Below are positions 1-11,622 of a stretch of DNA of 64,000 nucleotides, in pieces. The stretch is taken from contig JAEPRB010000189.1 of the NCBI GenBank assembly GCA_016758965.1, forward strand, positions 1 to 64,000. Direction: 5' to 3'. The notes below the pieces were generated by a model. The model did not search any database. It had not been told where the DNA came from and saw nothing but the letters and a program-made list of their open reading frames with translations. Positions within the stretch are counted from its first letter, which is position 1. Every line of letters begins with the position of its first letter. This DNA comes from Circinella minor. Its lineage: Eukaryota > Mucoromycota > Mucoromycetes > Mucorales > Lichtheimiaceae. Made by a program: the position numbers and the translations under genes.

Positions 1-128
1 GTTGGGATGCATTTTATTTATGAGAATCAAATATTGATAAAGAGTAAAATGAGTTACGAGTTACTGTGTAGTGGTTTATAAGGGGGCTGGGTGTTAAATC
101 AAAGTCTAACTATTTCTGGACTTTACTC

Positions 129-140
129 GGCGACGTCGCC
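129..140. repeat. 12-bp perfect palindrome GGCGACGTCGCC
   Basis: The 12 bases read the same on both strands and are GC-rich in a very AT-rich surrounding. About 10 bases further right a second small hairpin (CTGGAA ... TTCCAG) follows. This could be a protein-binding site or the remnant of a mobile element; nothing here decides between them. Confidence 0.5.
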
Positions 141-955
141 AGGCTCTGGAAGCCTATTTCCAGCCAAATAATCAAGGCTCTGAATGCCACCTTCGGGGTT
201 GCATGCTCTGGTCATTCCCTTTTTTTATGGTGCAGTAAGCAATTCATCAAGATAATATATGTATAACTCATTCGCTCAAAAAAATAGTTGTTGCTTCAGA
301 CACTGCATTGATATTATCTATAACACAGGTTATCCAACATATACCTGATCCCAGAATGTGAGATTTGATTGATTTAGATAGATCGTGACAATACTTTGTA
401 TAAAAGACACAGTAAAGAATGTGTTTGATAGTCAAAGTTTGGGCCAAACGTTTACGTATCAGAAAATACAAGACGAACTTAATGTATACCTATACTGATT
501 TTTTATTAACTTTCAATATTTTGATTATCTTACGTATATTTTTATAATTCCTTGTTTTTATATTATCTTTTATTATATCACACTATCATTATTTCTTATT
601 TTCATAGTACTTCCTATTATTTTACATTATCTTTTATGTTAATGCTATCCACAACACGAAAATATCCTTATATGTATTACTAATGTATATAATTACAAGC
701 TTAATACATTCTTGTTTTGGACAATCTATCATCTCTTTATATACCTAATCGTATCAAATGATCTATGTACCACATGTTCATCTATATAATAAAGTTCTAT
801 ACTTTATGTATTATAAAAGGTATTTATAAAAAATGACAAAGATGACTTTATTTAAAAACATCCTTATTAAGCATTATATTCAAAAAAAATCCAAAGCAAT
901 GAAAAATATAGAAGTAATTGTTCAAGTGAGGATGGTTTTAATGGATCAAAGATTA

Positions 956-1043
956 AAGTCAGACTACGGGCGCAGCGTACTATAACAACCCTATGCCCCC
1001 TCTATGTTGCGCTCGTAGTCGGACTTTTGCTGCGCTTGTAGTA
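956..1043. repeat. Fold-back repeat with a third arm copy
   Basis: The left arm (about 956-976, core ACTACGGGCGCAGC) is matched in inverted orientation by about 1006-1027 (core GTTGCGCTCGTAGT) with three or so mismatches and a loop of roughly 28 bases. A third, partial copy in the orientation of the right arm follows at about 1029-1042 (GCTGCGCTTGTAGT). The arms are clearly GC-richer than their surroundings, as expected for a small fold-back or MITE-like remnant. Confidence 0.6.
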
Positions 1044-2010
1044 ATTCTCAAAGAGATAGGGTCAGGACTAGAAGAAGCACATGAAGTTGTTTTTAATTCT
1101 TGTCTCGAAAAAAAAAACGTTTTGTGAAAACATATTACTTTTTATTTATATACTAGTTTTTTTAATATAATTCAAACACAAATAATAATGCAAATATTTT
1201 AATACAAGTTCAGTTGATCATAATTGTTTCCTGGACAACGCGAAAAAAAAAAGATTAATATGGAAACGCAAATAATTTGGAGGGGAAACCTTTTCTGTCA
1301 TTTAAATTCTGCTGCGGAAAATTCAAAGAAACTTATAATTTTTTTTTATATTCTTGTTGCTGTTATAGATTCTTATTCAAGAGTTTTAAAAGCATAATAT
1401 GGATAAGATATCGTCATGATATATTATTAATCGTTTATATAATATTACTGCGACTGTTTCATTTATGACTAATTTTATTAAAAAAAACTTTGTATTTTAA
1501 ATTGAATTTTTGTTATGCTCTTTTTCTATGCCACTTTTCGTCGTGGTTGAAAAAAAAAGTTTTTGTTACTTGGCGGCCCAAACCTGGGATATCATATTTG
1601 GGCCAATTGTATTTCCTATATGACAGTATTGGAACCATGGCTACTTTTAAAAAATCCACTCCGTTATTGGTAAAAGGTGATCAGTCTAAAGAAGCGTAGC
1701 TATGTATTAAAAATGGTTCGATAGATTCGAGATAGAAAATATACAGTATATTATATATAAACATTACACTAGTTAATTTAATTGAATAGATGATAATAGA
1801 ATTATAAATGATTATTGTTAATATTTCCTATTACTTCTTTTTACTTCTTTTTAACTATATTTGACTCCGATTTTTTTTGTTTTAAAGGGACCAGAAAAAA
1901 AAAAAGACTATAAATATATATATACAGTCACCCATCTTCCAGCCCGCATAAATTTTTTATTTATTTTATTTTTCCTTATCACTTGTTTTTATTGTTAAAG
2001 AAAAGAAAAA

Positions 2011-2645
2011 ATGCCACCAAAAGGAAAAAAGCAAAGTACTTTGGGTCGTGCTGTTATTAAATCACGATTCCAAGGTCAACGTTCTATTAAAGTCGATGAA
2101 GGAAAATTGGTAAAATTGATTATTAATATTAAATGTTTTTTTTTAAAAAAAAAAAACGATAACGATCAAAGATCTATTGCTAAAAATATACATATGATAT
2201 ATAGCATACGACTGAAACTGAAGAACCTAAATGGGTAAAAATGCAAAGTATTACACAAGAAAACGATCTTGAAGCTTTTCTTAGTACTGCTGCATTAGCT
2301 GGAACAGAATTTACTGCAGGTAGGTTTTTTTGTTATATGAAATATTAAAACTTTTTTTTTTATTGTTCAGAAAGTAAACTAACTTGTTTATATATATATA
2401 TATATATATAATGTCTTTTTTCTTTTAAGAAAAGCTCAATGTTCGCGTGGTTCAAGATTCTTATAAGAATCCATTTTTATTAACTGAAGAAGAAGAAAGA
2501 AATACTATTGCGAAACACGTTGAAAATGTTGAGAAATTGACTGTACCTCGAAGACCTCAGTGGGACAAGTCAATGACAGCTGAACAATTACATCGATTAG
2601 AAAGAGAAAGTTTTTTAAACTGGAGACGTGGCATGGCCCAGTAAG

Positions 2646-2681
<36 letters not shown>

Positions 2682-4591
2682 CTTTTAATAAATATAAAAT
2701 AATTTTAACAAATGATATGTTTTTATTTTTTATTTTTAGATTAGAAGAAGATGAAGGTTTATTATTGACACCTTATGAAAAGAATTTAGAAGTATGGAGA
2801 CAACTTTGGCGAGTTATTGAAAGATCTCAATTGATTGTACAAATTGTTGACGCAAGAAATCCATTATTGTTTCGAAGTGCTGATTTAGATAAAAGTGTTA
2901 AAGAATTGGATTCAAATAAGAACAATTTGTTGCTTATTAATAAAGCAGATTTTTTGACAGAAGCACAAAGGTATTGTGAATATATTATCTCCTTTTTTTT
3001 TTTTTTTTTTTTTTTTTTTGTACCTTGGATTACTAATATTAGAAATATTTTAGAACAAAATGGGCAGATTATTTTGATTCTGAAGGTATTCGATATACTT
3101 TCTTTTCAGCATCATTAGCAGCTAAAGAGCAAGAAGAAGAACGGTTAGCAATGGAAAAGGAAGAATATGAAAAGGCATTAAAAGCAGAAAAGAATAAATC
3201 ATTTGATGAATCTGATGAATCTGATGATGATGAAGAAGAAGAAGAAGAAGAGGATGACAAAGATGACGAACCCAAGGAAATAACTGAGAAATTGGAAGAA
3301 ACTACTATTTCATCCACTGATGATGTAAAAGAAGAAAAGGATGATCGAATTCGTATACGTACTACAACTGATTTACTTGATTTATTGATTGAAGAAACAC
3401 CTAAACGTAAGTTAAAAAAAAAAAAAAAGAAATAAAATTTATATATATTAAATTTTAAATTTTTAATAGAACCAAAAGGAAAGAAAGTTTCTAAAGGAGA
3501 GAATGATGAAGAAGAAGAAGAGGATGATGAAGATGAAGAACCAAAAATTGTTATTGGTCTTGTTGGTTATCCAAATGTTGGTAAATCTAGTACAATTAAT
3601 GCATTAATTGGTGAAAAACGAGTCTCTGTATCTTCAACACCTGGTAAAACCAAACATTTTCAAACGATCCATTTGACACCAAAGCTGGTTCTTTGTGACT
3701 GTCCTGGTCTTGTTTTTCCTACATTTTCAACAACTAAAGCAGATCAAGTATGTAATGGTGTTTTACCTATTGATCAATTACGTGAACATACGGGACCAAC
3801 AACATTGGTAGCACAACGGATACCACAACAAGTTGTTGAAGCTACTTATGGTATTCGAATTAGAGTACAACCTAAAGAAGATGGTGGTACAGGTATTCCT
3901 ACAAGTGCTGAATTATGTTCTACATATGCTAGTAAGTCTTTTTTTTTTAACAAGTTTATATTTTCCTTTCCTATATTAACATTTTTATTTTTATTTTTTT
4001 AAAGTTGCTAGAGGTTATTTCAGATCAAGTCAAGGCAATCCAGATGAAGCAAGAGCAGCTCGTTATATTCTTAAAGATTATGTTAATGGCAAACTTTTAT
4101 ATTGTCATCCACCACCTAATGTTAAAAAAGAAGATTGGGGACATTTCAATGATGAACATCACGAAGCAGCTTTACAAACAACTAAAAAATTAGCACCCAC
4201 TACACGAGTACCATCGACAGCATTGAATTATGTAGCACCTGCAGGAACATCTACAATAGCAAATGAAAATAATAATGGAATAACAGTAACACGTGGTTCA
4301 AAAACAGAAGCAGTAGATCAATCATTTTTTAATCAACATATGGGAGCACCTAGTGTACGTGGTAAAGCAGGTTCTTCTATGCGTGGTGGATTTTCAAGAG
4401 TAACATTATTTCCACATCAACAAAGAATGGGTGATGATGGATTACCTATTCCACAAGGAAGAAGAGAAAGACAAGCTATGGTACAACAAAATGCAATGGA
4501 ATCAGGATTAGTAGGCAATAAAAAACATCATAAAAAGGGTAGAAAGAATCAAAAACAACGTAGTGGTGCTGGTTATAATGAGTATATGTAA
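2011..4591 (+). CDS. LSG1: Large-subunit GTPase 1 (LSG1)
   Basis: Cytoplasmic circularly permuted GTPase that releases the export adaptor NMD3 from pre-60S ribosomes (family knowledge). Seven exons fit in phase: 2011-2109, 2205-2319, 2430-2640, 2740-2970, 3054-3406, 3470-3931 and 4005-4591, giving 685 aa. The permuted order is visible: G4 NKAD at residues 209-212 precedes G1 GYPNVGKSS (369-377) and G3 DCPG (413-416). The N-terminus ([17 protein letters not shown]) and the C-terminal basic tail ([11 protein letters not shown]) match the family. Between G4 and G1 lies a long Asp/Glu-rich linker, which this family often has. Intron 4 carries about 28 consecutive T. The start is the first ATG after a CT/A-rich leader and gives the conserved N-terminus. 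The next gene starts 120 bp downstream on the same strand. Confidence 0.95.
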
Positions 4592-4711
4592 TAAATAAAG
4601 TGACTTGAATAATAAATCTCCGCTTAACAAATGTTTATTCAATCGGATCTTGTTTTTTTTTTTTTTTTTTTTTCTTTTTCTTTTTCTTTTAATAATAAAT
4701 AATTATAAATA

Positions 4712-5185
4712 ATGCAAGAAAAAGAAATCAAAATATTAATTAGTTGTATAGGAATTTTAACTATCATCAGTGCATCAACATATTATGTAATACAAAATGA
4801 TCGACAAATGAAAAGAAGAAAACGTGCAAGATTAGGTCAAAAAGAAGCTTATTTATTATTACAACAAATTAAACGTGATCAACAAAAGATTCAAACAGAT
4901 TTATTTAATAATATGAAGAATGAAAATATGGATAAAAAGAAAAAAGAATATATATTAGCTCAATCGAATGAATTATTATTACAATTATTGGAAAGAATTG
5001 ATGCTATAAGACCCAAGGATGCTATTCTTTTATCTCAAAATAATGAACAAGAAGAAGATATAACAACAATAACAATTTTTGAACAAGAATTAATGCAACA
5101 AGTAAAAGATAGAAAGAAACGTATTATTCAATCAATTCAAATTGATTTTGATCGTGTGGATGAATATAAACAAAAATTAGATTAA
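4712..5185 (+). CDS. SNL1: Snl1-like membrane-anchored BAG-domain protein
   Basis: Single-exon, 157 aa. Residues about 7-27 form one hydrophobic segment (ILISCIGILTIISASTYYVI) followed by a basic stretch (KRRKRAR), the pattern of an N-terminal membrane anchor with the rest in the cytosol. The remainder is helical and ends in a BAG-like signature: ELLLQLLERIDAI, then a basic helix (RKKRIIQSIQIDFDRVDEYK). Length, topology and domain order match yeast Snl1 (159 aa), an ER/nuclear-envelope Hsp70 nucleotide-exchange factor that also associates with ribosomes (established for yeast). The call is made from motifs only, without alignment. It lies 120 bp behind LSG1 on the same strand. Confidence 0.7.
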   Translation: MQEKEIKILISCIGILTIISASTYYVIQNDRQMKRRKRARLGQKEAYLLLQQIKRDQQKIQTDLFNNMKNENMDKKKKEYILAQSNELLLQLLERIDAIRPKDAILLSQNNEQEEDITTITIFEQELMQQVKDRKKRIIQSIQIDFDRVDEYKQKLD

Positions 5186-5896
5186 AATTCTATTTATACC
5201 CCCCCCTTCACTCATTCACTCACTCACTCACAGATTATATATGGACACATGGACTTACATTTATACATTACAACTTATATATATATATATATGTGTGTGT
5301 GTGAATGGTTTTTCTTTTTTTTTTTTACACACACATACACTCTTTCTTTTTCCTTTTCCTTCTTTTTTACTTTTGTATTCCTTTTTATTCTTTTTTACTC
5401 TTTCTAAAACTTTTATATTTTATAGTTTTTTTTAACCCCTCCTCCTCCTCCTCCTCCTCCCCCAAAAAAAAACCACCACTTCTGTTTATAAAAACTAAAA
5501 AAAACGTAACACATTTTTTTTTTTTTGTTTTTTACATTCAATTGTTCAATATATGAAATGTACTTTTAAAAAGAAAAATAATTCCCTTTTCTTTTTTATA
5601 TATTTATAAGAACAAAAAAAAAAAAAAAAACTACATTTTACAAGTGACCAGACTACTCAATCCCTTTAAAAAAAATAACGCGTAAGTTTTTTTGTAAGAT
5701 AAGTTATGGTCTGAGTTAGAGTTTGGATTGTTTTAAAGTGGTGCCACCTTAACCTTCTTTTTTTTTTTTTTTTTTCATGCAGCCCACTTTATTTTCTATC
5801 TCACACCGCGGGTGATAAGTTTCTTTCTTTTCTTTTCTTTCGCATACACTTACATATATAAAAGGAAAAAGGAAAAAAGAGAACCAAATAATAAAG
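5186..5896. other. Intergenic with simple repeats
   Basis: No gene seen. T-rich and microsatellite-rich, including a (CCT)n tract at 5439-5462. The right end is the promoter and leader of the PSP1-domain gene. Confidence 0.6.
5439..5462. repeat. (CCT)n microsatellite
   Basis: About eight CCT units in the spacer between the Snl1-like and PSP1-domain genes. Confidence 0.9.
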
Positions 5897-8716
5897 ATGA
5901 TGGCTCATCAGGTTAGTCTATTAATAATAATCTTTTATTATTCTTTTTAAACATTAACAAGTTGATTTGTATATATGAATAGGCTTCTTGGAGCTCTGTA
6001 AGTATTATATAATAAATAAATAATAGGGGCAAAAAAACATTTAAATTATTTAAAAAATTTATAATAATGCCAACAACAATAAAAAAAAAAAGAATGATGG
6101 TAGTAATAACAATAATAAAAAGAATCATGATGGTAATCAAACAACTACAACTGTTGAACAACAACAAATGGATAAAACGTGGAAAATAGTGGGTAGTCCA
6201 CCTCGACAAAATACTATTGAAGAAACAAAACAACAACAACAACAATTATTACAACATCAACAAGAACAAGTAGAAACAAAAGATCGACGACGGTCTATAT
6301 CATCATCATCTACATCATCTGATTGGCCATCTTTTGGTGGTGCATTTCAATGGGAAGGTCCATCTATTTTTAATGATTCATCTACTGAATTAACTCATTA
6401 TTCTCAACATCCTCATCATTTACCACCACCACTACCATTATTTTCTTCTCATCAATATTATCAACCTCGTTCTCGAAGTCTTTCATTCTCAATGGGTCAA
6501 GATCCAACTAATTTTGGTTATGAATACTATAGTAATTCAAGAGGATTAGATACAACTATGGAAGAAGAAGATGATAATGATAAAATCTCAACGATAACAA
6601 CAACAGGAAAAACAGTAGATCATTCACAACAACAATCTAATATGAATAATAACAATAAAACAAATGATTTGGATATTCAATTAAATCGTATACGTATTCG
6701 TTCACAATCATCTGGTGGATCATTTAATAGTATGGGAAGAATAAATCCCTCACCTACTTCTCCATTAACTCCCTCCTCTTCTTCATCATTTTGGCCACCA
6801 TTGGTATTACAACCTGCTCCACCTTCTTCTCAACCATTAACACCATTACCACGTACAACAAGTACCACAAATACAATATCAACTACAAGACATCCTCCAT
6901 TACGTCGAGGTTCTGAACAACACCAACAACAACCTTATGAAGATTATTTTCAAAGATATCCACCTCTCTTTGAAACAACTACTACTAGTACTACTAGTAA
7001 TGATACTCCTACTGCTGGTGGAACTAGATTTTCAGATTTATTTCAACAACATCAACATCAAAGAAGAGCTTCACAACCTTTTACATTTCCTGATCCTGTT
7101 ACAATTTCTTCTGATATGAGGTAAATTTAATAATTGATTGACTTTGACGAATATTAAAAGAAAGTTACTTATACTTTATTTTTATTTTTTTTGGGTGGGG
7201 TGTGGTGGTGGTTATAGTTATCCATACTTATATCATCAACAACATAGAAGAAATTCATTATCTTCTACAGCAAGTGTAAGTTCTAATAATAATTTTCCTT
7301 TACAACCACCACCAACACCTGTTGGTAGTATGGAATTATCATTACCTCCACCTTTCATATTGGATACTACTGCTTTTACCATAAATAAACAATCACAACA
7401 ATCATCACCATTACCTTCACCATCTATTCCATTATCACCACCAAGTATTATTGGAAGTAGTAATAATATTAATAGTACTAGTTATATTCCTCCTCCATAT
7501 TTACAAAAAGTACCAGAAGAACAACTTACAACAACAAAAGATGCTTCTGCTTTCAATCCAATCATTGATTCTATTTCTACTATTAAAAATACAGAAACAA
7601 AAAACACCATTAATGATGATAGTACTGATAAAAATAATCAACAAGATGAAAAAGATGATAACAAAAATTTAGTTTCTTCTTCTACAACAACAACAACAAC
7701 AAAAACCATGACAACAGCTGATATTGTTGCAGCAGCCATTTCAAAACCAAAACCCAAATCAACAAGTGTAGAAAAGAATAAAGAAAATATATTGTATATG
7801 ATAGAATTTAAAGCAGGACGAACTGATTTCTTTTATATATCTGATAATAATAACATGATTCGACCTAAAATTGGTGACTTAGTGATTGTAGAAGCAGATC
7901 GTGGGAAAGATCTAGGAAAAGTAGCAATGAATAATTTGTCTATTGAACAGGTGACATTACTCCAATCACAAAAGAATAATAATAATAATAATCATGATAA
8001 AAATACCAATAATGGTAATAATCAATCTGATATACCATTATCATTATCATCATTATCTTCTTCAACAGATATTATAACAACAACAACAACAACAAGTGGT
8101 ATATTATCATCATCATCATCAACAACAACAACAGAAATAGTATCAAATGATACTTTAACTAATACAAATAATAATAATAATCAACATATAAAACAAATAT
8201 ATTGTCTTGCACAATCAGATGAAGTAAATCAACTTTTATTAAAAAAACAAGATGAACAAAGTGCATTATCTGTATGTCAACAAAAGATTAAACAAAGAAA
8301 ATTACGTATGGATGTAGTAGATGCTGAATATCAATGGTAAGATTAATTAATTATCTTTATCTATATATATATATATATTGATTATCTTATAATACATATA
8401 ATAGGGATCGCCGTAAGTTAACATTTTACTTTATTGCTGAAAGACGTATTGATTTTCGGGAATTGGTCCGTGAACTTTTTAAAGTTTATAAAACTCGAAT
8501 TTGGATGTAAAGTATCCCTTTTGGGGGAGGAGGAGGAGGAGGAGGAGGAGAAAGAATGAATTTTTTTTCTCATTACACAAAACAAAGGGACTAATATTAT
8601 ATTTTATTAGGTGTGCTGTAAATCCACAAACAACAAATTCAACAAATAAGAATACAATATTAAATAATTCTAATTGCAACAATTCAATATCATCAACATC
8701 TTCTTTAACTTTTTAA
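5897..8716 (+). CDS. PSP1 C-terminal-domain protein
   Basis: Six exons fit in phase: 5897-5911, 5983-5997, 6093-7120, 7218-8336, 8405-8506 and 8611-8716, giving 794 aa. The first two exons are only 15 nt each. About 550 N-terminal residues are low-complexity (poly-Q, poly-T, poly-S, poly-N) and probably disordered. The C-terminal part is the PSP1 domain: [31 protein letters not shown], then [17 protein letters not shown] and [20 protein letters not shown], the last segments spread over exons 4-6. The family (yeast Psp1, bacterial YaaT/RicT) is linked to polymerase-mutant suppression and RNA-associated assemblies; no enzymatic role is known to me. An Asn-rich insert splits the domain between its first and second blocks. 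The start ATG is inferred from the reading phase of the two microexons. Confidence 0.85.
8524..8551. repeat. (AGG)n microsatellite in intron 5 of the PSP1 gene
   Basis: Run of AGG units inside the last intron, just after the donor at 8507. Confidence 0.85.
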
Positions 8717-8932
8717 ACCATATATTATATATCTTTTCTCTTTCATCTACCTATTCATTGTTGTGATTCTTTTAGTAGTAGTATGTAATGTATGTATGTA
8801 TTAAAAAAATCATTGTCATCATTTTATCATCATTAGCATAATATATATATATACATATATATATATACTCCTTCTCTCTTTCTCTCTCTTATAATAATAA
8901 TAAAAAATTTCTTTAGCTTTCTCTATTATATT

Positions 8933-9159
8933 ATGTCTATTCAGTTGCAAAGAGCATTACCTAGACAAATTGTATTAAAATTTTGAAACTCTTTTCTATT
9001 CATTTATACATTAAAAAAAATAAGAATGAAAGTTAAAACTCATGAAATGTATTCATATAAAATTCTTTTAGATCTTTTGTATTGATGTTTCTGGTGAAAT
9101 GAGTGAAATGCTTTATCCATCTATTGATGGTGGAGTTAATCAACAATTAACTGAACCAA

Positions 9160-9194
<35 letters not shown>

Positions 9195-9859
9195 CTCTAT
9201 GAGCTATATGAATAAAACATTTTAAAATTACTTATTCTATATATAAAAAGATCACGTTTGGATACAGTTATATATCAAATTAAACGATATATTTCCATGA
9301 ATCGTGTTTTAGCACCTAACGATATTTATGGTTTTATTGGCATGATGGAGAAAGCATATTGGGTAATAATATAAAGAATATATAATTATTTAGTATTTAT
9401 TATTAATATATTAAAAGAAATAATAGATTATGGGTTTTACTTCTGATTCAAATATCATTCATAAAAGTCTTGAAAGTCTTTCTATAAAAGAATATTGTTC
9501 AACTTTTGGTTAGAAATAATTGTATTTCTTTGGGTCTAGTCCAAGTATTTTTTTTTTTTCATATTAAACATACGAACTAATAATAAGTATATATATATAT
9601 TTAGATACCACAAGTTTATTCAAGATTATTAATGATAAAGCCATAATTAAATTACAAGAAGAAAATGATCGATTTATTCATGCCATGATATTTTATGGAC
9701 GAACGAATATTATGCCTGATCCTATTCATACTCAATATGATTGGATGTGTAATCATTCAAATTTTACATTTGATTTATTATTTCTTCATGGTCCTCCAAA
9801 AGAAACTGATTGTCAGGTAAGTTGGGAACCTTTTGTGTGTGTGTGTGTGCGTGTTAGTT

Positions 9860-9900
<41 letters not shown>

Positions 9901-10173
9901 GGATATAACATAAAATTAAATCTAATAAGTATATATAAATAGACTGTATATGATTACTGGATAGATCTTGAACCCAATGTATCAAGTTGGTTTTTTGAAT
10001 TTGGTAAACTAGGACAAAGTCAATTAACAAGAGTTATGGCTCAATTAACAGCGCATCCACTTCAAAGAGGAGATCAAGAACGTATTATTGATATTTTTAC
10101 TTTAAAAAATCAACAAGAAGATCAAAATTCTTTATATAATCAAAAATCAGAAACAATTTGTTTATCAGATTAA
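8933..10173 (+). CDS. BABAM1/MERIT40-like protein
   Basis: Six exons fit in phase: 8933-8971, 9072-9160, 9251-9362, 9427-9508, 9605-9816 and 9943-10173, giving 254 aa. The order of motifs follows human BABAM1: a vWA-like opening strand (IIFCIDVSGEM), the segment ending KEYCSTFG, HAMIFYGRTNIMPDP, a strand with DLLFLHGPP, and the C-terminal signature LTRVMAQLTAHPLQRGDQE, very close to the human MAKLLAHPLQRP region. In animals and plants BABAM1 is a scaffold of the BRISC and BRCA1-A Lys63-deubiquitinase complexes. A similar role here is inference; none of the partner genes lies in the window. Intron 5 holds a compound (GT)n(GA)n tract. The stop lies 93 bp from the end of the convergent coiled-coil gene. 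Confidence 0.8.
9834..9902. repeat. Compound (GT)n(GA)n microsatellite in an intron
   Basis: GT-rich then GA-rich dinucleotide tract directly after the donor of intron 5 of the BABAM1-like gene. Confidence 0.9.
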
Positions 10174-10266
10174 TAAAATCAAAACGGTGGTGGGGAGAGG
10201 AAGGAAATAAGGGTATATTAAAAAGAAAAATAACAATATAATAATGATAAAAATTATATATTATGT

Positions 10267-11622
10267 TCAAGTAGTAGCAGTAATATTATTATTATTATTA
10301 TTATTATATTGACCAAGTGAAGGATATTGATGTTGATGATTAAGTTGTTGTTGTTGATAATATAATAATCGACCAAGTAATTCTTTTTTTTCTTCTCTCA
10401 ATTGTTGTACCATATCCATCCAATCTAATAACCTTTTTTCACGTATATTATCTTGTTGTTCTTTTTGATCTAATTGTTCTTTAATAATTTGTAAATGATC
10501 TTGTAATCTTGATACCATGTATTCTTGTTCATAAAATTGTTGCATTCTAGTATCTACTTGATTTCGATAAAATTTTATTTTTTGTTGCCATCGTTCTTCT
10601 TGATCATCTAATGATTCTTGTAATTCTTGTAACTGTTGCTTATATGCTTCTATTTCTTTTTCATATTGTTCTTTTTGTTGTTCCACATTATTTTTTTCAA
10701 TAATATCTTTTATTATTTCTTCTTCTTCTTCTTCTTTTATTATTATCATATCCGTTTGAACAATGGCATCATGAACAAGAGGTTGATATGCTAATTTTGA
10801 TTCTAATTGAGTGACTTTATCATGTTGATGAACTAATTCAGCTGTAATCCTTTTTATCTCATCCCCATTTTCTCTCATTAATAAATCCAATTGTCGTTTC
10901 CTTAAAACCTCATCAGCTAATTGTTTTTCTAATGAAGCAAGTCGTTGTTGATATTCTTGTTCTTGATCATTTAATTGTTGTTCATATCGTTGTTCAGTTC
11001 GATCTAAATCTTGTTGATGTTTTCGTTGTAATCGTTTGTTTATATCATCATATTGTCGTGTCAATTGACTTAGAACATCTTCATGTTCTTGTATTAATAT
11101 ATCCAATTCTTGTTGATGATTGTATTGTAATTTTTCAAGTATCTTTTTTTCTAATCGAGTGTTATTAATTTTCCTAGAATTATCATCATCATCATCATCA
11201 TCGGTATGATCGTCGTCGCCGCCGTCGTCATGATATTCATCACGTCTATGTTTTTTATGAACTATAACTTTCTCCCCTTTTTGTTGTTGTCGCTGTTGTC
11301 GGGTATATGAACGGGTTGCTATAGTACCTGAATCTGCATTTTCATCGTGATCATCAATACCATGCTCAAGTTGCTCAAGTGCCAATTGATTTTTCATTAC
11401 TTGATCAATGACGCGTTGAAGATTATAGGTGGACCGTTTCATTTGTTTTGACAAGTATGAATTACGTTGTTTTAAAGGACCTTGTTCACGTGTAAATGCA
11501 TCATAAAAGCATTCTATAAGTATATACATTGGATGCCAACGAGATAGAGTTATATGATTAACATGTTTATGATGAATGGCATGATGAAATGGATTACATG
11601 CTGTATAAAAGGCGGAAGGCAT
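10267..11622 (-). CDS. Coiled-coil protein of unknown function
   Basis: Single-exon ORF of 451 aa. The first 100 residues are ordered-looking and His/aromatic-rich (FYTACNPFHHAIHHKHVN), then follows an Asp-rich acidic patch. From about residue 155 to 430 there is nearly continuous Gln/Glu/Leu-rich coiled coil, ending in an Asn tract. I do not recognise the family; the composition suggests a structural or tethering protein. The start is the first ATG of the open frame, preceded by T- and A-rich promoter sequence. The 3' end faces the BABAM1-like gene with a 93-bp gap. Low-complexity sequence makes chance similarity likely, so no function is assigned. Confidence 0.7.
   Translation of the reverse strand: MPSAFYTACNPFHHAIHHKHVNHITLSRWHPMYILIECFYDAFTREQGPLKQRNSYLSKQMKRSTYNLQRVIDQVMKNQLALEQLEHGIDDHDENADSGTIATRSYTRQQRQQQKGEKVIVHKKHRRDEYHDDGGDDDHTDDDDDDDNSRKINNTRLEKKILEKLQYNHQQELDILIQEHEDVLSQLTRQYDDINKRLQRKHQQDLDRTEQRYEQQLNDQEQEYQQRLASLEKQLADEVLRKRQLDLLMRENGDEIKRITAELVHQHDKVTQLESKLAYQPLVHDAIVQTDMIIIKEEEEEEIIKDIIEKNNVEQQKEQYEKEIEAYKQQLQELQESLDDQEERWQQKIKFYRNQVDTRMQQFYEQEYMVSRLQDHLQIIKEQLDQKEQQDNIREKRLLDWMDMVQQLREEKKELLGRLLYYQQQQLNHQHQYPSLGQYNNNNNNNITATT

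Larger units (their letters stand above)
1..2010. other. Intergenic, gene-poor left edge
   Basis: I see no convincing gene here. Short ORFs at 268-471, 1277-1468 and 1490-1699 have no recognisable domain and biased, T-rich composition. The stretch holds a 12-bp perfect palindrome near 129-140, a fold-back repeat at 956-1043 and, at its right end, the AT-rich promoter of LSG1. Confidence 0.6.

Noticed and set aside
1570..1606. Inverted repeat GGCCCAAA ... TTTGGGCC
   Set aside because: Only 8-bp arms; could be chance or a small promoter element, with nothing else to support it.
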